From positions 1 to 50,308 of the forward strand of contig CAZDXJ010000010.1 in NCBI GenBank assembly GCA_964509475.1: DNA of 50,308 nucleotides. Reading direction: 5' to 3'. Of this stretch, positions 42,047 through 50,308 are shown one piece after another (position 1 is the stretch's first letter; every line of letters starts with the position of its first letter). The position numbers and the translations under genes were made by a program. Below the pieces are notes generated by a model. It had not been told where the DNA came from and ran no database searches. It worked only from the letters and a program-made list of their open reading frames with translations. This stretch comes from CAZDXJ01 sp964509475 (GTDB taxonomy: Bacteria; Pseudomonadota; Gammaproteobacteria; Methylococcales; Methylomonadaceae).

Positions 42047-44368
42047 TCAGGATAATTCCCTGGATCCGCCGGCATCGGCTGGATCGCCTTCGTAAGGTGT
42101 CGCGTAACTGCATTCTTTTTGTGGGCAAACTTTTTCGGTGCCGCGCCTTTTGGTGGTTTTCAGAATGAGTATCGGCCATTGACATTGCGGACAACTTTTC
42201 TTGATTGGGGCGTTCCATAACGCGTAATTACATTTAGGGTATTGTGAGCAGGAATAGAAAATTTTGCCATAACGGGATTTGCGTTTGAGAATATTGCCAT
42301 CATGACATTTTGGGCATTCGACACCGGTATCCAGAGGTTTTTCCAATGGTTCGATATGTTTGCATTTTGGGTAGGCGCTGCAACCGATGAATTTCCCGTA
42401 ACGGCCGGTTTTGAGTACCAGGGGTGAATCACATTTGGGGCAACTTCTGCCTTCCAGGATTTCCGGCTTGCAGCTTTGTTCAGGAGCGTCATCCAGATTG
42501 CGGGTGTAGGAACAGTCTGGATAATGGGTACAGCCGATGAAACGGCCGTTACGGCCCAAACGTATGGATAACTGGCCGCCACATTCCGGACATTTTTCGT
42601 CAATAGCCTCCTGAGTGACATCCTTGCGTTGTACACTGGCCTCTTTTTCATGGATTAAGGCGTTGAAGGGTTTCCAGAACGCATACATCAATGGAATCCA
42701 TTCTTTTTCGCCGCGTGATACCGCATCCAGTTCATTTTCCAGGTTCGCGGTAAACCCGTAATCGACATATTGAGTGAAATGTTCGGTCAGGAATTTATTG
42801 ACAATACGACCAACGTCGGTTGGGTGAAAACGTTTTTTTTCCAGGGTGACATAACCCCGGTTTTGTAAAGTGGAAATAATGGAGGCATAGGTTGATGGCC
42901 GGCCTATGCCGTATTCTTCCAGTGATTTGACCAGGCTGGCTTCACTATAGCGTGGTGGCGGTTCGGTGAAATGTTGTCCGGCAATGATATCCTGCAGAGG
43001 TACCGGCTGACCTTCCGTCAAAACGGGTAAAAAGCTTTCCTGATCATCGCTCTCTTTGCCGTCATCCTTGCCTTCCAGATAGACACTCATGAAGCCGGGT
43101 TTGGCAATCGTCGAACCGGTTGCGCGGAACAGGTTTTGTTCATTGCCACAACTTAAATCCACGGCCACGGTGTTGATGGTGGCATGAATCATTTGACAGG
43201 CGATGGTCCGTTTCCATATCAGCCCATAAAGTTTATATTGTTCAATGCTCAGGCAATGTTTTAATTCAGCCGGTAAACGTGATGCCGATGTCGGCCGTAT
43301 GGCCTCGTGCGCTTCCTGAGCGTTTTTTGATTTTGTCTTGTAGATGCGGGGCTGTTTGGGCAGGTTTTCAGCGCCGTATTTGTTTTCGATCAGATCACGT
43401 ATCCCGGTGATGGCTTCCGCCGCCAAATTAACCGAATCGGTTCGCATATAGCTGATCAAACCGACCGTTTCACCACCGATATCGATACCTTCGTAGAGCT
43501 GTTGCGCCACCATCATCGTGCGTTTGGTGGTGAAACCCAGTTTACGCGCAGCTTCCTGTTGCAGGGTTGAGGTGATAAATGGTGGTGCTGGATTACGTCG
43601 GCGCTGCTTTTTCTCAACCTTGTTGACAATAAGTTTGCCTTCAGCCCGATGCAATAAATCCTGCTTGACCTGGGTGGCCTGCTGTTCGTTGTTTATGCTG
43701 AACAGGTTTAATTTTTCCCCGGCGTAGTAACTTAATTTGGCTTTGAAAGGTTTGTCATCGGCATTCAGCAGGGCATCGATGCTCCAATATTCACGAGGCT
43801 TGAACGCTTCAATTTCCTGTTCACGTTCGACAATCATGCGCAGTGCCGGACTTTGCACGCGGCCGGCAGACAGTCCCCTGCGGATTTTTTTCCACAGTAA
43901 GGGTGACAGATTAAAACCGACCAGATAATCCAGCGCCCGGCGTGCCTGTTGCGCATTAATCAGGTTGGTGGATAACTCGGTCGGGTTGTTTATGGCGTTG
44001 GTTACTGACTTTTTGGTGATCTCATGGAAAACGACACGATGTATCGGTTTATCCTTGAGCAGTTTTTTGGCTTTCAGAAGTTCCAGCAAATGCCAGGAAA
44101 TCGCTTCGCCTTCACGATCCGGGTCTGTTGCCAAATACAGCGCATCGGCTTGTTTTGCCGCTTTGGCAATGGCTTGTACATGACGTTGATTGCGCTCTAT
44201 AAGCTGATATTTCATCGCAAAATCATGTTCTGGATCAACTGCGCCTTCCTTAGGTATCAGGTCGCGGACATGGCCGAACGAAGCCAATACGTGAAAGTCC
44301 TTGCCGAGATATTTTTCAATGGTTTTTGCCTTGGCTGGAGATTCTACGATAACTAAATTATTACTCAT
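42047..44368 (-). CDS. topA: TopA, DNA topoisomerase I
   Basis: Type IA topoisomerase that relaxes negative supercoils. The ATG at 44368 (MSNNLVIVESPAKAKTIEKYL) gives 773 residues: TOPRIM domain with ATDPDREGEAISWHL, core with the active-site Tyr307 in LISYMRTDS, RRGLSAGRVQSPALRMIVERE, and four C-terminal Cys4 zinc ribbons (CPECGG..C, CPKCDS..C, CPKCHDG..C, CPQCQW..C). A start five residues earlier is less likely. Last gene of the LysM-dprA-smg-topA group. Confidence 0.96.
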   Translation of the reverse strand: MSNNLVIVESPAKAKTIEKYLGKDFHVLASFGHVRDLIPKEGAVDPEHDFAMKYQLIERNQRHVQAIAKAAKQADALYLATDPDREGEAISWHLLELLKAKKLLKDKPIHRVVFHEITKKSVTNAINNPTELSTNLINAQQARRALDYLVGFNLSPLLWKKIRRGLSAGRVQSPALRMIVEREQEIEAFKPREYWSIDALLNADDKPFKAKLSYYAGEKLNLFSINNEQQATQVKQDLLHRAEGKLIVNKVEKKQRRRNPAPPFITSTLQQEAARKLGFTTKRTMMVAQQLYEGIDIGGETVGLISYMRTDSVNLAAEAITGIRDLIENKYGAENLPKQPRIYKTKSKNAQEAHEAIRPTSASRLPAELKHCLSIEQYKLYGLIWKRTIACQMIHATINTVAVDLSCGNEQNLFRATGSTIAKPGFMSVYLEGKDDGKESDDQESFLPVLTEGQPVPLQDIIAGQHFTEPPPRYSEASLVKSLEEYGIGRPSTYASIISTLQNRGYVTLEKKRFHPTDVGRIVNKFLTEHFTQYVDYGFTANLENELDAVSRGEKEWIPLMYAFWKPFNALIHEKEASVQRKDVTQEAIDEKCPECGGQLSIRLGRNGRFIGCTHYPDCSYTRNLDDAPEQSCKPEILEGRSCPKCDSPLVLKTGRYGKFIGCSAYPKCKHIEPLEKPLDTGVECPKCHDGNILKRKSRYGKIFYSCSQYPKCNYALWNAPIKKSCPQCQWPILILKTTKRRGTEKVCPQKECSYATPYEGDPADAGGSRELS

Positions 44369-44405
44369 TGAAGTTATTTGCAATCGGTTGACAGTTTGTT
44401 AGGCA

Positions 44406-44873
44406 TCAGTGTAAATAAGCCGGGACATTATCATAAATAATATCTTCCATTCTGGAAAAAGCGGTTTCATCATCCGGTTGACTTAATAAAACCATCAATA
44501 CAATCCATTTTAATTTTTCCAATGAGATTTCTTCGTTTTCCAGAGCCATAACCCGATCAATGACGATTTCACGGCTGTCCGCGATTAAAATACCGGTTCG
44601 TTCGAGAAAAATCAGAAAATTCCGGCACTCCAGGTTTAATTTATTGGTTTCTTCGGCGGAAAAGATACGAAATGCGGAAGAAACAATCGGTTCCAGTTCG
44701 CGTCGTGATCCGAGTGACTCCAGCCATTCAAAGGCTTTACTGACTTCTATGGACTCGAATCCGGCTTCAAGTAATTCAGTTCGAATAGCGTCACTATCCG
44801 GGAGCATTTCAACTTCGTTATCCAGATAATTCTCGAAAAGATAGAGCAGTACTTCAAAAATGTTTTCTTTCAT
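44406..44873 (-). CDS. smg: Smg family protein (DUF494)
   Basis: The 155 residues match Smg throughout (MKENIFEVLLYLFENYLDNE, LEAGFESIEVSKAFEWLESL, RIFSAEETNKLNLECRNFLIFLERTGIL, KWIVLMVLLSQPDDE). It is a small, acidic, cytoplasmic protein of unknown function, regularly found beside dprA and topA in gamma- and betaproteobacteria. Confidence 0.93.
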   Translation of the reverse strand: MKENIFEVLLYLFENYLDNEVEMLPDSDAIRTELLEAGFESIEVSKAFEWLESLGSRRELEPIVSSAFRIFSAEETNKLNLECRNFLIFLERTGILIADSREIVIDRVMALENEEISLEKLKWIVLMVLLSQPDDETAFSRMEDIIYDNVPAYLH

Positions 44874-44906
44874 AATTTTGTTATTTGTAAGTTGCCTGGC
44901 CAGACG

Positions 44907-46013
44907 TTATTTAATGCGCATATAGCCGCCCCCGGGGGTGGCTATTATATGGCCTTCCAGTTCGAGCATCAGCAACATTGAAGAAATAACTTCAACGGAT
45001 TGACCGCTTTCATTGACCAATGTATCAACCGATGTGGGGCTGTACAGGATAAGATTCAATAGTTTTTGTTGCTCCAGGTCAAGTGTTGATTGCGTCAGCG
45101 GCTTTTGTTTTTCGTCAGGTTGTTGATTGTATTGATCTAATTCTTCAAGAATATCCTGGGTTGTTTCAACAAGTTTGGCGCCTTCCCGTATCAGGGTGTT
45201 GCAACCACGTGCCAGTGGGTTATGAATGGAACCCGGTATGGCGAAGACTTCCCGGCCTTGTTCCAATGCCAGCCGGGCTGTTATCAGGGAGCCGCTTTGC
45301 CGGGCCGCTTCGACAACCAGCAAACCGATACTCAAACCACTGATAATACGGTTGCGCCTTGGAAAATGGTTGGCCTTGGCTGCGGTTCCGGGTGGGAACT
45401 CGGAAATAAGCAAACCTTGGCTGACAATTTCCATGGCCAATGCTTTGTTGCGTGCCGGGTAAACCCGATCCAGACCGGTGCCGGCAACGGCAATGGTTTT
45501 ACCGGCCGCTTTTAATGCCCCCCGGTGACTGGCAGCGTCAATTCCCAGGGCCAATCCACTGGTAATGGTAAAACCTTTTCCGGCTAGATTACTGGCAAAG
45601 TCTTCAGCGGTTTGCAAACCCAGGCGGGAAGGATTGCGACTGCCTACAATAGCGATTTGCGGCGTATCCAGAAGTTCCGCATTACCCCTGTAAAACAGGA
45701 TCGGCGGTGGGTCGGGGATTTGTTTCAGAAGGGCCGGGTAGTCGCGGTCATTGAGACACATCATTTCATTGCCGTTTTGTTGCAGCCAGCGTAAATCCTT
45801 GTCAACTGCATTCCAGTCGGGTTTCAACAGGCCGTTGATCACACGCTCCTGTAACCCCAAGGCTAACAATTGTTGCCTGGAAAGGGAAAAAAGTTGTCGG
45901 GGCATGTATTGTTCGAGAATTTTCAAACAAGTCCGGTTACCCAGGCCCGGAGTATGTAACAAGGCCAGCCAGAATTTGTTTTCCTCGGCTTGGGATGAAG
46001 TGTTTTTTTGCAT
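44907..46013 (-). CDS. dprA: DprA (Smf), DNA processing protein for natural transformation
   Basis: Binds incoming single-stranded DNA and loads RecA during transformation. From the ATG at 46013 it has 368 residues, with an N-terminal SAM-like part (LLHTPGLGNRTCLKILEQY), the Rossmann core (IAIVGSRNPSRLG, ITSGLALGIDAASHRGAL, GTGLDRVYPARN, EFPPGTAAKANHFPRRNRIISGLS, AARQSGSLITARLALEQGREVFAIPGSIHNPLARGCN) and a C-terminal winged helix. A longer TTG start at 46076 lacks support. Its presence matters because the comEA-like gene at the left edge is broken. Confidence 0.95.
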   Translation of the reverse strand: MQKNTSSQAEENKFWLALLHTPGLGNRTCLKILEQYMPRQLFSLSRQQLLALGLQERVINGLLKPDWNAVDKDLRWLQQNGNEMMCLNDRDYPALLKQIPDPPPILFYRGNAELLDTPQIAIVGSRNPSRLGLQTAEDFASNLAGKGFTITSGLALGIDAASHRGALKAAGKTIAVAGTGLDRVYPARNKALAMEIVSQGLLISEFPPGTAAKANHFPRRNRIISGLSIGLLVVEAARQSGSLITARLALEQGREVFAIPGSIHNPLARGCNTLIREGAKLVETTQDILEELDQYNQQPDEKQKPLTQSTLDLEQQKLLNLILYSPTSVDTLVNESGQSVEVISSMLLMLELEGHIIATPGGGYMRIK

Positions 46014-46119
46014 GTCGGGATAAGGTTGTATTGGATGTGGAGCAAACAGCCGGTAAATATACCGGGCTACAGTCAATGGACAATGCTGGCTATGTTACGG
46101 GTGTTTATGGGCTGAACCT

Positions 46120-46142
46120 GTAGGCGCGGCTTTATGCGGCCC
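46120..46142 (+). repeat. Degenerate REP-like sequence
   Basis: GTAGGCGCGGCTTTATGCGG and a further CCC resembles the GTAGGTGCGGATTTATCCGCAC repeats with several changes that weaken the stem. It sits in the 181-bp gap between dprA and the LysM gene. Confidence 0.35.
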
Positions 46143-46194
46143 AATACGGTTTTATCAAATGCAGCGAGTGCTTGCTGATTTTCTATGTAAACAT

Positions 46195-47277
46195 TCAAGG
46201 GGTTGTGACTTTATCCAGGAGATGGATAGCGCCCACGGCATTCATGACCAGGGCATAGCTGATGCGTTCAAAAGTGCGGAAAACCATCAAGGTTCCGGCG
46301 TATTCATCCGGTAATTTGACCGATGCGCTTTTATTGCGCGAGGCAAAAGGATCAGAAACAATCGCCCGGTTTTGGTAAATATCCAGCACATGACCGCTGC
46401 GCAGACCATCAGCATTCCCTTTGTTGAGTACTACAAGATCGTATTGTCCGATTTCATAAACGCCTTCCAGAACGCTGATGATACGACCGGTTATTTTTTC
46501 TTTCGGCGGTTTGGGGAAATAATTCAGAGCCACTTCGCCTTCCCGAACCGAAAGCAAACGGTCGCCCCGGCGTATTTCGCGATCAGATTCAGTAATCAAC
46601 AAAGTGGCCGGATCGCCGGTCTTTTGCAGTGTCGCCGTTGCAATGTATTGCGCTTCATACCCCAGGATTTCCTTGCTGAATGGATCAGTATAGGTCTTGC
46701 CCTTGCGAAATACCGTATAAACAAGGTTTTGTGGCTCCATAATGGCGCGTGCGTAAATTCTGTCGCCGGCGCCGGCAACAAGATGTTCACCTGCCATCTG
46801 GACGATGTAAGGTGCATTGCGCAATTCATTTTTACCGACCACCCGGGGTGTAGTCAGAAAGGGGGCAATGGATTCGACAGGAATGAGTTTGATGGCCTCT
46901 TCAATCGGGGTTTCCCGAATATGGGGTTGAAAAAGTTTTTGCTCGTGTTCAGCCGCTATTTCTGATGATGCCTGTCCCTGTTTTTGGATTGATGGAAAAG
47001 GTGTGCGTGACAGTCGGGGTTTGCCATTGACCAACGAAAAATAGATGACATCACCGGGATATATCAGATTGGGGTTTTTGAGCTGTTTGTTTTCCTGCCA
47101 GACCTTTGGCCATTGTGCCGGGTTATGCAGGAATTTTCCGGCAATGCCCCACAAGGTATCCCCTTTTACCACAGTGTATTGATCCGGATGTTCCGGTTTT
47201 ACCTTGATTGTTTCTGCCCAACCGCTCATGCTGAACAGCAAGGGAACCAATAGACCGAAAAGTGTTCGAAAAACCAT
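46195..47277 (-). CDS. LysM-domain peptidoglycan-binding protein
   Basis: Exported protein of 360 residues with a signal peptide (MVFRTLFGLLVPLLFSMSGWA) and a LysM domain right after it (YTVVKGDTLWGIAGKFLHNPAQWPKVWQENKQLKNPNLIYPGDVIYFSL). The remaining 270 residues are a conserved beta-rich region without a recognised name. LysM proteins of this type stand beside dprA and def in many gammaproteobacteria. It diverges from def. Confidence 0.9.
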   Translation of the reverse strand: MVFRTLFGLLVPLLFSMSGWAETIKVKPEHPDQYTVVKGDTLWGIAGKFLHNPAQWPKVWQENKQLKNPNLIYPGDVIYFSLVNGKPRLSRTPFPSIQKQGQASSEIAAEHEQKLFQPHIRETPIEEAIKLIPVESIAPFLTTPRVVGKNELRNAPYIVQMAGEHLVAGAGDRIYARAIMEPQNLVYTVFRKGKTYTDPFSKEILGYEAQYIATATLQKTGDPATLLITESDREIRRGDRLLSVREGEVALNYFPKPPKEKITGRIISVLEGVYEIGQYDLVVLNKGNADGLRSGHVLDIYQNRAIVSDPFASRNKSASVKLPDEYAGTLMVFRTFERISYALVMNAVGAIHLLDKVTTP

Positions 47278-47371
47278 AAATAAATAAATCCTGTTGTTAG
47301 AATCCGGAGCGTTGTTATTTAAACATTAATCAATTATGATGCCATAGATTCAAGGCCGAATAAATGTTGCA

Positions 47372-47400
47372 TTCAAAGTTTAGAAGAATTCAGATAGAAT
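47372..47400 (+). promoter_or_regulatory. Possible def-fmt promoter
   Basis: TTCAAA (47372-47377), a 17-bp spacer and TAGAAT (47395-47400) lie 30 bp before the def start. Matches are 4/6 and 5/6 to the sigma-70 consensus. Confidence 0.4.
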
Positions 47401-47430
47401 GCCAGTATACAGATTTTATGGGAGCATTTT

Positions 47431-47964
47431 GTGAGCGTTTTAAATATTCTTGAATTTCCTGATCCAAGGTTGAGAACGAAAGCGGCACCGGTCGATAGCG
47501 TCGATGACGGAATCCGTCAAATTGCCGATGACATGCTGGAAACGATGTATACGGCAAAAGGCGTGGGCTTGGCGGCAACCCAGGTCAATGTGCATAAACG
47601 TATTATTGTCATTGATGTCAGCGAAGAAAAAAATACACCGTTGTTTTTGATCAATCCGGAAATTCTCGATCAGGAAGGTGCTGAGGAATCCGAGGAAGGC
47701 TGCTTGTCGGTACCGGGTTTTTTTGAAAATGTGCGGCGTGCGCAAAAAGTCACGTTACAAGCCCTGAATCGGGACGGAGAGCGGTTTGAACTGGATGCGG
47801 AAGGTTTTTTGGCGGTTTGTATACAGCATGAAATGGATCATCTGGAAGGCAAATTGTTTGTCGATTATCTGACACCTTTAAAAAGACAGCGCATCAAAAA
47901 GAAACTGGAAAAACTGCATCGAATCGAACGCAATAACAGAAAATCCGCACAAAGAGCGGGTTGA
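47431..47964 (+). CDS. def: Peptide deformylase
   Basis: Removes the formyl group from the N-terminal methionine of new proteins. The 177 residues show all three motifs: GVGLAATQVN, EGCLSVPG (metal Cys) and QHEMDHLEGKLF (metal His pair and catalytic Glu). The start is a GTG at 47431 behind GGGAG. It forms an operon with fmt, 36 bp downstream. Confidence 0.96.
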   Translation: MSVLNILEFPDPRLRTKAAPVDSVDDGIRQIADDMLETMYTAKGVGLAATQVNVHKRIIVIDVSEEKNTPLFLINPEILDQEGAEESEEGCLSVPGFFENVRRAQKVTLQALNRDGERFELDAEGFLAVCIQHEMDHLEGKLFVDYLTPLKRQRIKKKLEKLHRIERNNRKSAQRAG

Positions 47965-48000
47965 ACTACGCCTGTTTCCAATCCTCTTGTTTTTTTATCG

Positions 48001-48927
48001 ATGAAAATTATTTTTGCCGGAACGCCGGAGTTCGCGCGGCCTGCGCTACAGACGCTTATTGACTCGGAACATGAGATCGCCGCTGTTTATACGCAGCCGG
48101 ACAGACCCTTTGGGCGTGGGCGAAAGCTGAAAGCGAGTCCAGTCAAGGCACTGGCTGTGCAGGCCGGTTTGCCGGTTTTGCAACCGGAAACCTTTAGAGA
48201 TGATGCGCAATTACAACGGCTGGCCGGGTTTGCTGCCGATTTGATGGTTGTGGTCGCTTATGGCCTGATTCTGCCGCAAGCCGTTTTGGATATACCGCGT
48301 TTGGGATGTGTCAATGTACACGCTTCCTTGTTGCCGCGTTGGCGCGGTGCAGCCCCCATTCAACGCGCCATTATGGCCGGTGATGAAAAAACCGGCATTA
48401 CCATTATGAAGATGGCCTTGCAACTGGATGCCGGCGATATTCTGCACCAGGAGGAGTGCCGGATTGGCGAGAGCGAAACCGCCACTCAGTTACATGACCG
48501 GTTGGCGGTTTTAGGTGCCATGGAGCTGGACAAAGTGCTGTCAGCTTATACAACAGGTTTTGTGCAGGGCGTGGCCCAGGACGAAAGCCAGGTGACTTAT
48601 GCGAACAAGCTGGAAAAAGCCGAAGCGGTTCTGGACTGGAACAGCCCCGCCATTGAACTGGCGAGAAAAGTCCGCGGTTTGAATGCCTGGCCGGTTGCCC
48701 AAACCCGATATTGTGGAAAAGCCTTGAGAATCTGGCAAGCTGAAGCGGTAGCCGAGCAACACGCCCAGCAACCCGGCAGGGTACGGGTCAATGCAAACAA
48801 ACGAATGGATGTGGCAACCGGTGACGGTTATTTACGCCTGTTGGAAGTACAACTGCCTGGCGGCAAAAGGCTGCCGGTACAGGCTTTTTTAAACGCTCAC
48901 GATGTCGAGGGTCTCATCCTGGATTAG
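48001..48927 (+). CDS. fmt: Methionyl-tRNA formyltransferase
   Basis: Formylates initiator Met-tRNA with 10-formyl-THF. The 308 residues have IIFAGTPEFARPALQTL, YTQPDRPFGRGRKL, the active-site stretch VNVHASLLPRWRGAAPIQRAIMAGD, MALQLDAGDIL and the C-terminal RVRVNANKRMDVATGDG. Its 3' end overlaps the convergent HPP/CBS gene by 14 bases. Confidence 0.96.
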   Translation: MKIIFAGTPEFARPALQTLIDSEHEIAAVYTQPDRPFGRGRKLKASPVKALAVQAGLPVLQPETFRDDAQLQRLAGFAADLMVVVAYGLILPQAVLDIPRLGCVNVHASLLPRWRGAAPIQRAIMAGDEKTGITIMKMALQLDAGDILHQEECRIGESETATQLHDRLAVLGAMELDKVLSAYTTGFVQGVAQDESQVTYANKLEKAEAVLDWNSPAIELARKVRGLNAWPVAQTRYCGKALRIWQAEAVAEQHAQQPGRVRVNANKRMDVATGDGYLRLLEVQLPGGKRLPVQAFLNAHDVEGLILD

Positions 48928-50137
48928 CCTTTTTTCGGGGATTGCTTGCCGATAAGGTTTCATTATACAGTGATGCAATCAGATCCGATTGGTAAACCAT
49001 GCCAATCAAATGGTGTTCCGTGTCAATTATCGGAATTTGCCGGTGTCCCTGCATGGACATCAATGGAATCAGTTCGACAATATGCGCATTTCCGGGAAGC
49101 ACTATCACCGGGCTGGCCATAATCAAGCCGATGAATTCGGGTTTGCTGGCGGTTAATTTTGCCGTGCGGCGTATAAAGTCGAGGAATTTTTGCTGCAGGG
49201 TTTCATAACTACTCAAATCAATGAATTTGAAAAAATCGTGCTGGGTAACAATGCCAATTATCCGGTGGCTGTTGTCTACAACGGGCAGGGCTTTTAAGCG
49301 TTGACGCTGCATCAATTTCCAGGCCTCTTCGACTTCGGTGGCAAATTCCACAGTGGGAATATCTTTTTCCATGATATCGGCGCAACATATCCGGCCCCGG
49401 ATGCGTTCAAACGTATTCATTTCCGCCAGTGTCAATAATTTTTTCAGGTCAGTCTGCGACATATCGACGAAAACATCCATATTTTGTAAAGCCCGTTCCA
49501 TATCCTGTCGGGATATGCCGATTTTATAAGCGGATGCCTCTGGAGTAACAGAATTTTCAGGGTTTCCGTTAGTCAGGGCACTGGGGTAATCGCGCTTCAT
49601 GACCCAGCGATTGATGATAATGGCAAGTATTAACAGGCAGAGGATATTGATGCCTACAGGTACCCATACAAAAGTGTAATTGGGCGGAGTCAATGTGTTT
49701 GTACTGAGCACCGGTGTCAGGGCGGTTGCCGCAGCGGGTGGGTGCAGACAGCGCAGTGCGAGCATGACAAGCACCGCGCCACCTACCGCCGCGGCGGCAG
49801 CCGAAGCGGTTTCTTCGATATGCAGCGAGCAGCTTATACCGACCCATGCCGAACATATCTGCCCACCGACGATAGGCCAAGGCTGGGCCAAAGGGCTGCC
49901 GGGGATGAAAAATAAAATAATGGCGGATGCTCCCATCGACGCCACTAACATCGGGTAGTGCGGTTCAGGAAAAAATATCCGGGTGACCAGGGTAATAAAA
50001 AAAATCGATGCAAAGCAGGCAATGGCTGACAGGATTTTGTATTTAAAACTCAGGTTGACCGGATCAGCAATAAAATAACGCAATCGGTTAAGAATGTTCT
50101 GGCAAATTCCGAACCGGAACCGTCTGCTTTTGTTCAT
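48914..50137 (-). CDS. HPP-family membrane protein with two CBS domains
   Basis: From the ATG at 50137 (MNKSRRFRFG, with GGAA just upstream) it has 407 residues. The N-terminal half carries about four membrane helices with the family motif CLHPPAAATAL and the ASMGASAIILF segment. The C-terminal half has a CBS pair (ADIMEKDIPTVEFATEVEEAWKLM ... and IMASPVIVLPGNAHIVELIPLM ...), which usually binds adenine nucleotides. HPP proteins have been linked to nitrite transport in plastids and cyanobacteria; in this bacterium the substrate is unknown. The promoter at 50174-50203 supports this start over the in-frame one at 50203. Confidence 0.88.
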   Translation of the reverse strand: MNKSRRFRFGICQNILNRLRYFIADPVNLSFKYKILSAIACFASIFFITLVTRIFFPEPHYPMLVASMGASAIILFFIPGSPLAQPWPIVGGQICSAWVGISCSLHIEETASAAAAAVGGAVLVMLALRCLHPPAAATALTPVLSTNTLTPPNYTFVWVPVGINILCLLILAIIINRWVMKRDYPSALTNGNPENSVTPEASAYKIGISRQDMERALQNMDVFVDMSQTDLKKLLTLAEMNTFERIRGRICCADIMEKDIPTVEFATEVEEAWKLMQRQRLKALPVVDNSHRIIGIVTQHDFFKFIDLSSYETLQQKFLDFIRRTAKLTASKPEFIGLIMASPVIVLPGNAHIVELIPLMSMQGHRQIPIIDTEHHLIGMVYQSDLIASLYNETLSASNPRKKANPG

Positions 50138-50173
50138 AAATATTTCCATTGGTGTTTTAGCGTATTCGGTTCT

Positions 50174-50203
50174 TTTATAAATAATATTGACAAACATTAA
50201 CAA
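50174..50203 (-). promoter_or_regulatory. Probable promoter of the HPP/CBS gene
   Basis: On the minus strand TTGTTA (50203-50198), an 18-bp spacer and TATAAA (50179-50174) precede the gene. Transcription would begin near 50167, about 30 bases before the chosen start codon. Confidence 0.5.
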
Positions 50204-50222
50204 ACGAGTTCATATATATAAT

Positions 50223-50279
50223 ATGAAAGTAAGCGAATACGCAAAGAAAAATTGGGTCTATGAAGATTTGCATGGGTAA
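50223..50279 (+). other. 18-codon reading frame at the window edge, possible transposon-gene remnant
   Basis: The frame MKVSEYAKKNWVYEDLHG ends with TAA at 50277-50279. The first nine residues resemble the start of IS607-type serine recombinases (MKxSxYAKK, from memory), after which the match is lost. TATAAT (50217-50222) directly abuts the start codon, so it is not a usual leader. Too short to call a gene. Confidence 0.15.
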
Positions 50280-50308
50280 TATATTCTAACCGATCGAATA
50301 TCATATTT

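Noticed and set aside
46372..46965. 197-codon plus-strand frame opposite the LysM gene
   Set aside because: Antisense to a protein with signal peptide and LysM domain; no independent support.

Overview
The window is a stretch of chromosome from a gammaproteobacterium with moderate G+C by eye. Two features set the lineage: the gene order of its core clusters (relA, rnpB, the complete dcw division and cell-wall cluster, lpxC, then def-fmt facing LysM-dprA-smg-topA), and a Rieske oxygenase plus 3-beta-HSD-like dehydrogenase pair that looks like the bacterial sterol C-4 demethylation pair SdmA-SdmB. That pair points to sterol-making methanotrophs (Methylococcales). This is an inference, because no methane-oxidation gene lies in the window.

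Layout. Positions 1-119: the end of an IS5-family (IS903-like) element sitting inside the start of a comEA-like gene. Positions 418-2987: relA (ppGpp synthetase), then RNase P RNA with its own promoter. Positions 3494-22056: one co-directional dcw block, mraZ-rsmH-ftsL-ftsI-murE-murF-mraY-murD-ftsW-murG-murC-murB-ddlB-ftsQ-ftsA-ftsZ, followed by lpxC. It carries the enzymes for the UDP-MurNAc-pentapeptide and lipid I/II steps together with the core divisome, mostly with overlapping or touching reading frames. It starts with a clear promoter and a triple 10-bp repeat that fits a MraZ operator. Positions 22062-24802 (minus): a DciA-like replication protein translationally coupled to a membrane/spermidine-synthase fusion. 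Positions 24854-25779: a non-coding interval with three small non-autonomous transposable elements, each with terminal inverted repeats and perfect target duplications. Positions 25780-27864: the sdmA-sdmB-like pair. Positions 27871-34115: gamma-glutamyltransferase, a tartronate-semialdehyde-reductase/hydroxypyruvate-isomerase pair, ferredoxin, coaD, a secreted alpha/beta hydrolase, and a di-heme MauG/cytochrome c peroxidase protein with a strong hairpin after it. Positions 34220-41503: a complete MoxR-DUF58-DUF4381-BatA-BatB-BatC-BatD operon; the BatC gene carries a GAACAACAA minisatellite that is broken by two 100-N gaps. Positions 41504-42046: a non-coding interval with a fourth small element and palindromic repeats. 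Positions 42047-48927: topA, smg, dprA and a LysM protein (minus), divergent from def-fmt (plus). Positions 48914-50137 (minus): an HPP membrane protein with two CBS domains.

Most of the coding content is ordinary housekeeping. The best original observations are the cluster of small elements with exact target duplications (one family shows compensatory base changes between copies), the probable sterol demethylation operon next to it, the MraZ operator, and the unresolved EQQ/GQQ repeat in the Bat operon. I found no tRNA, rRNA or CRISPR array, and no clearly undescribed multi-gene system.
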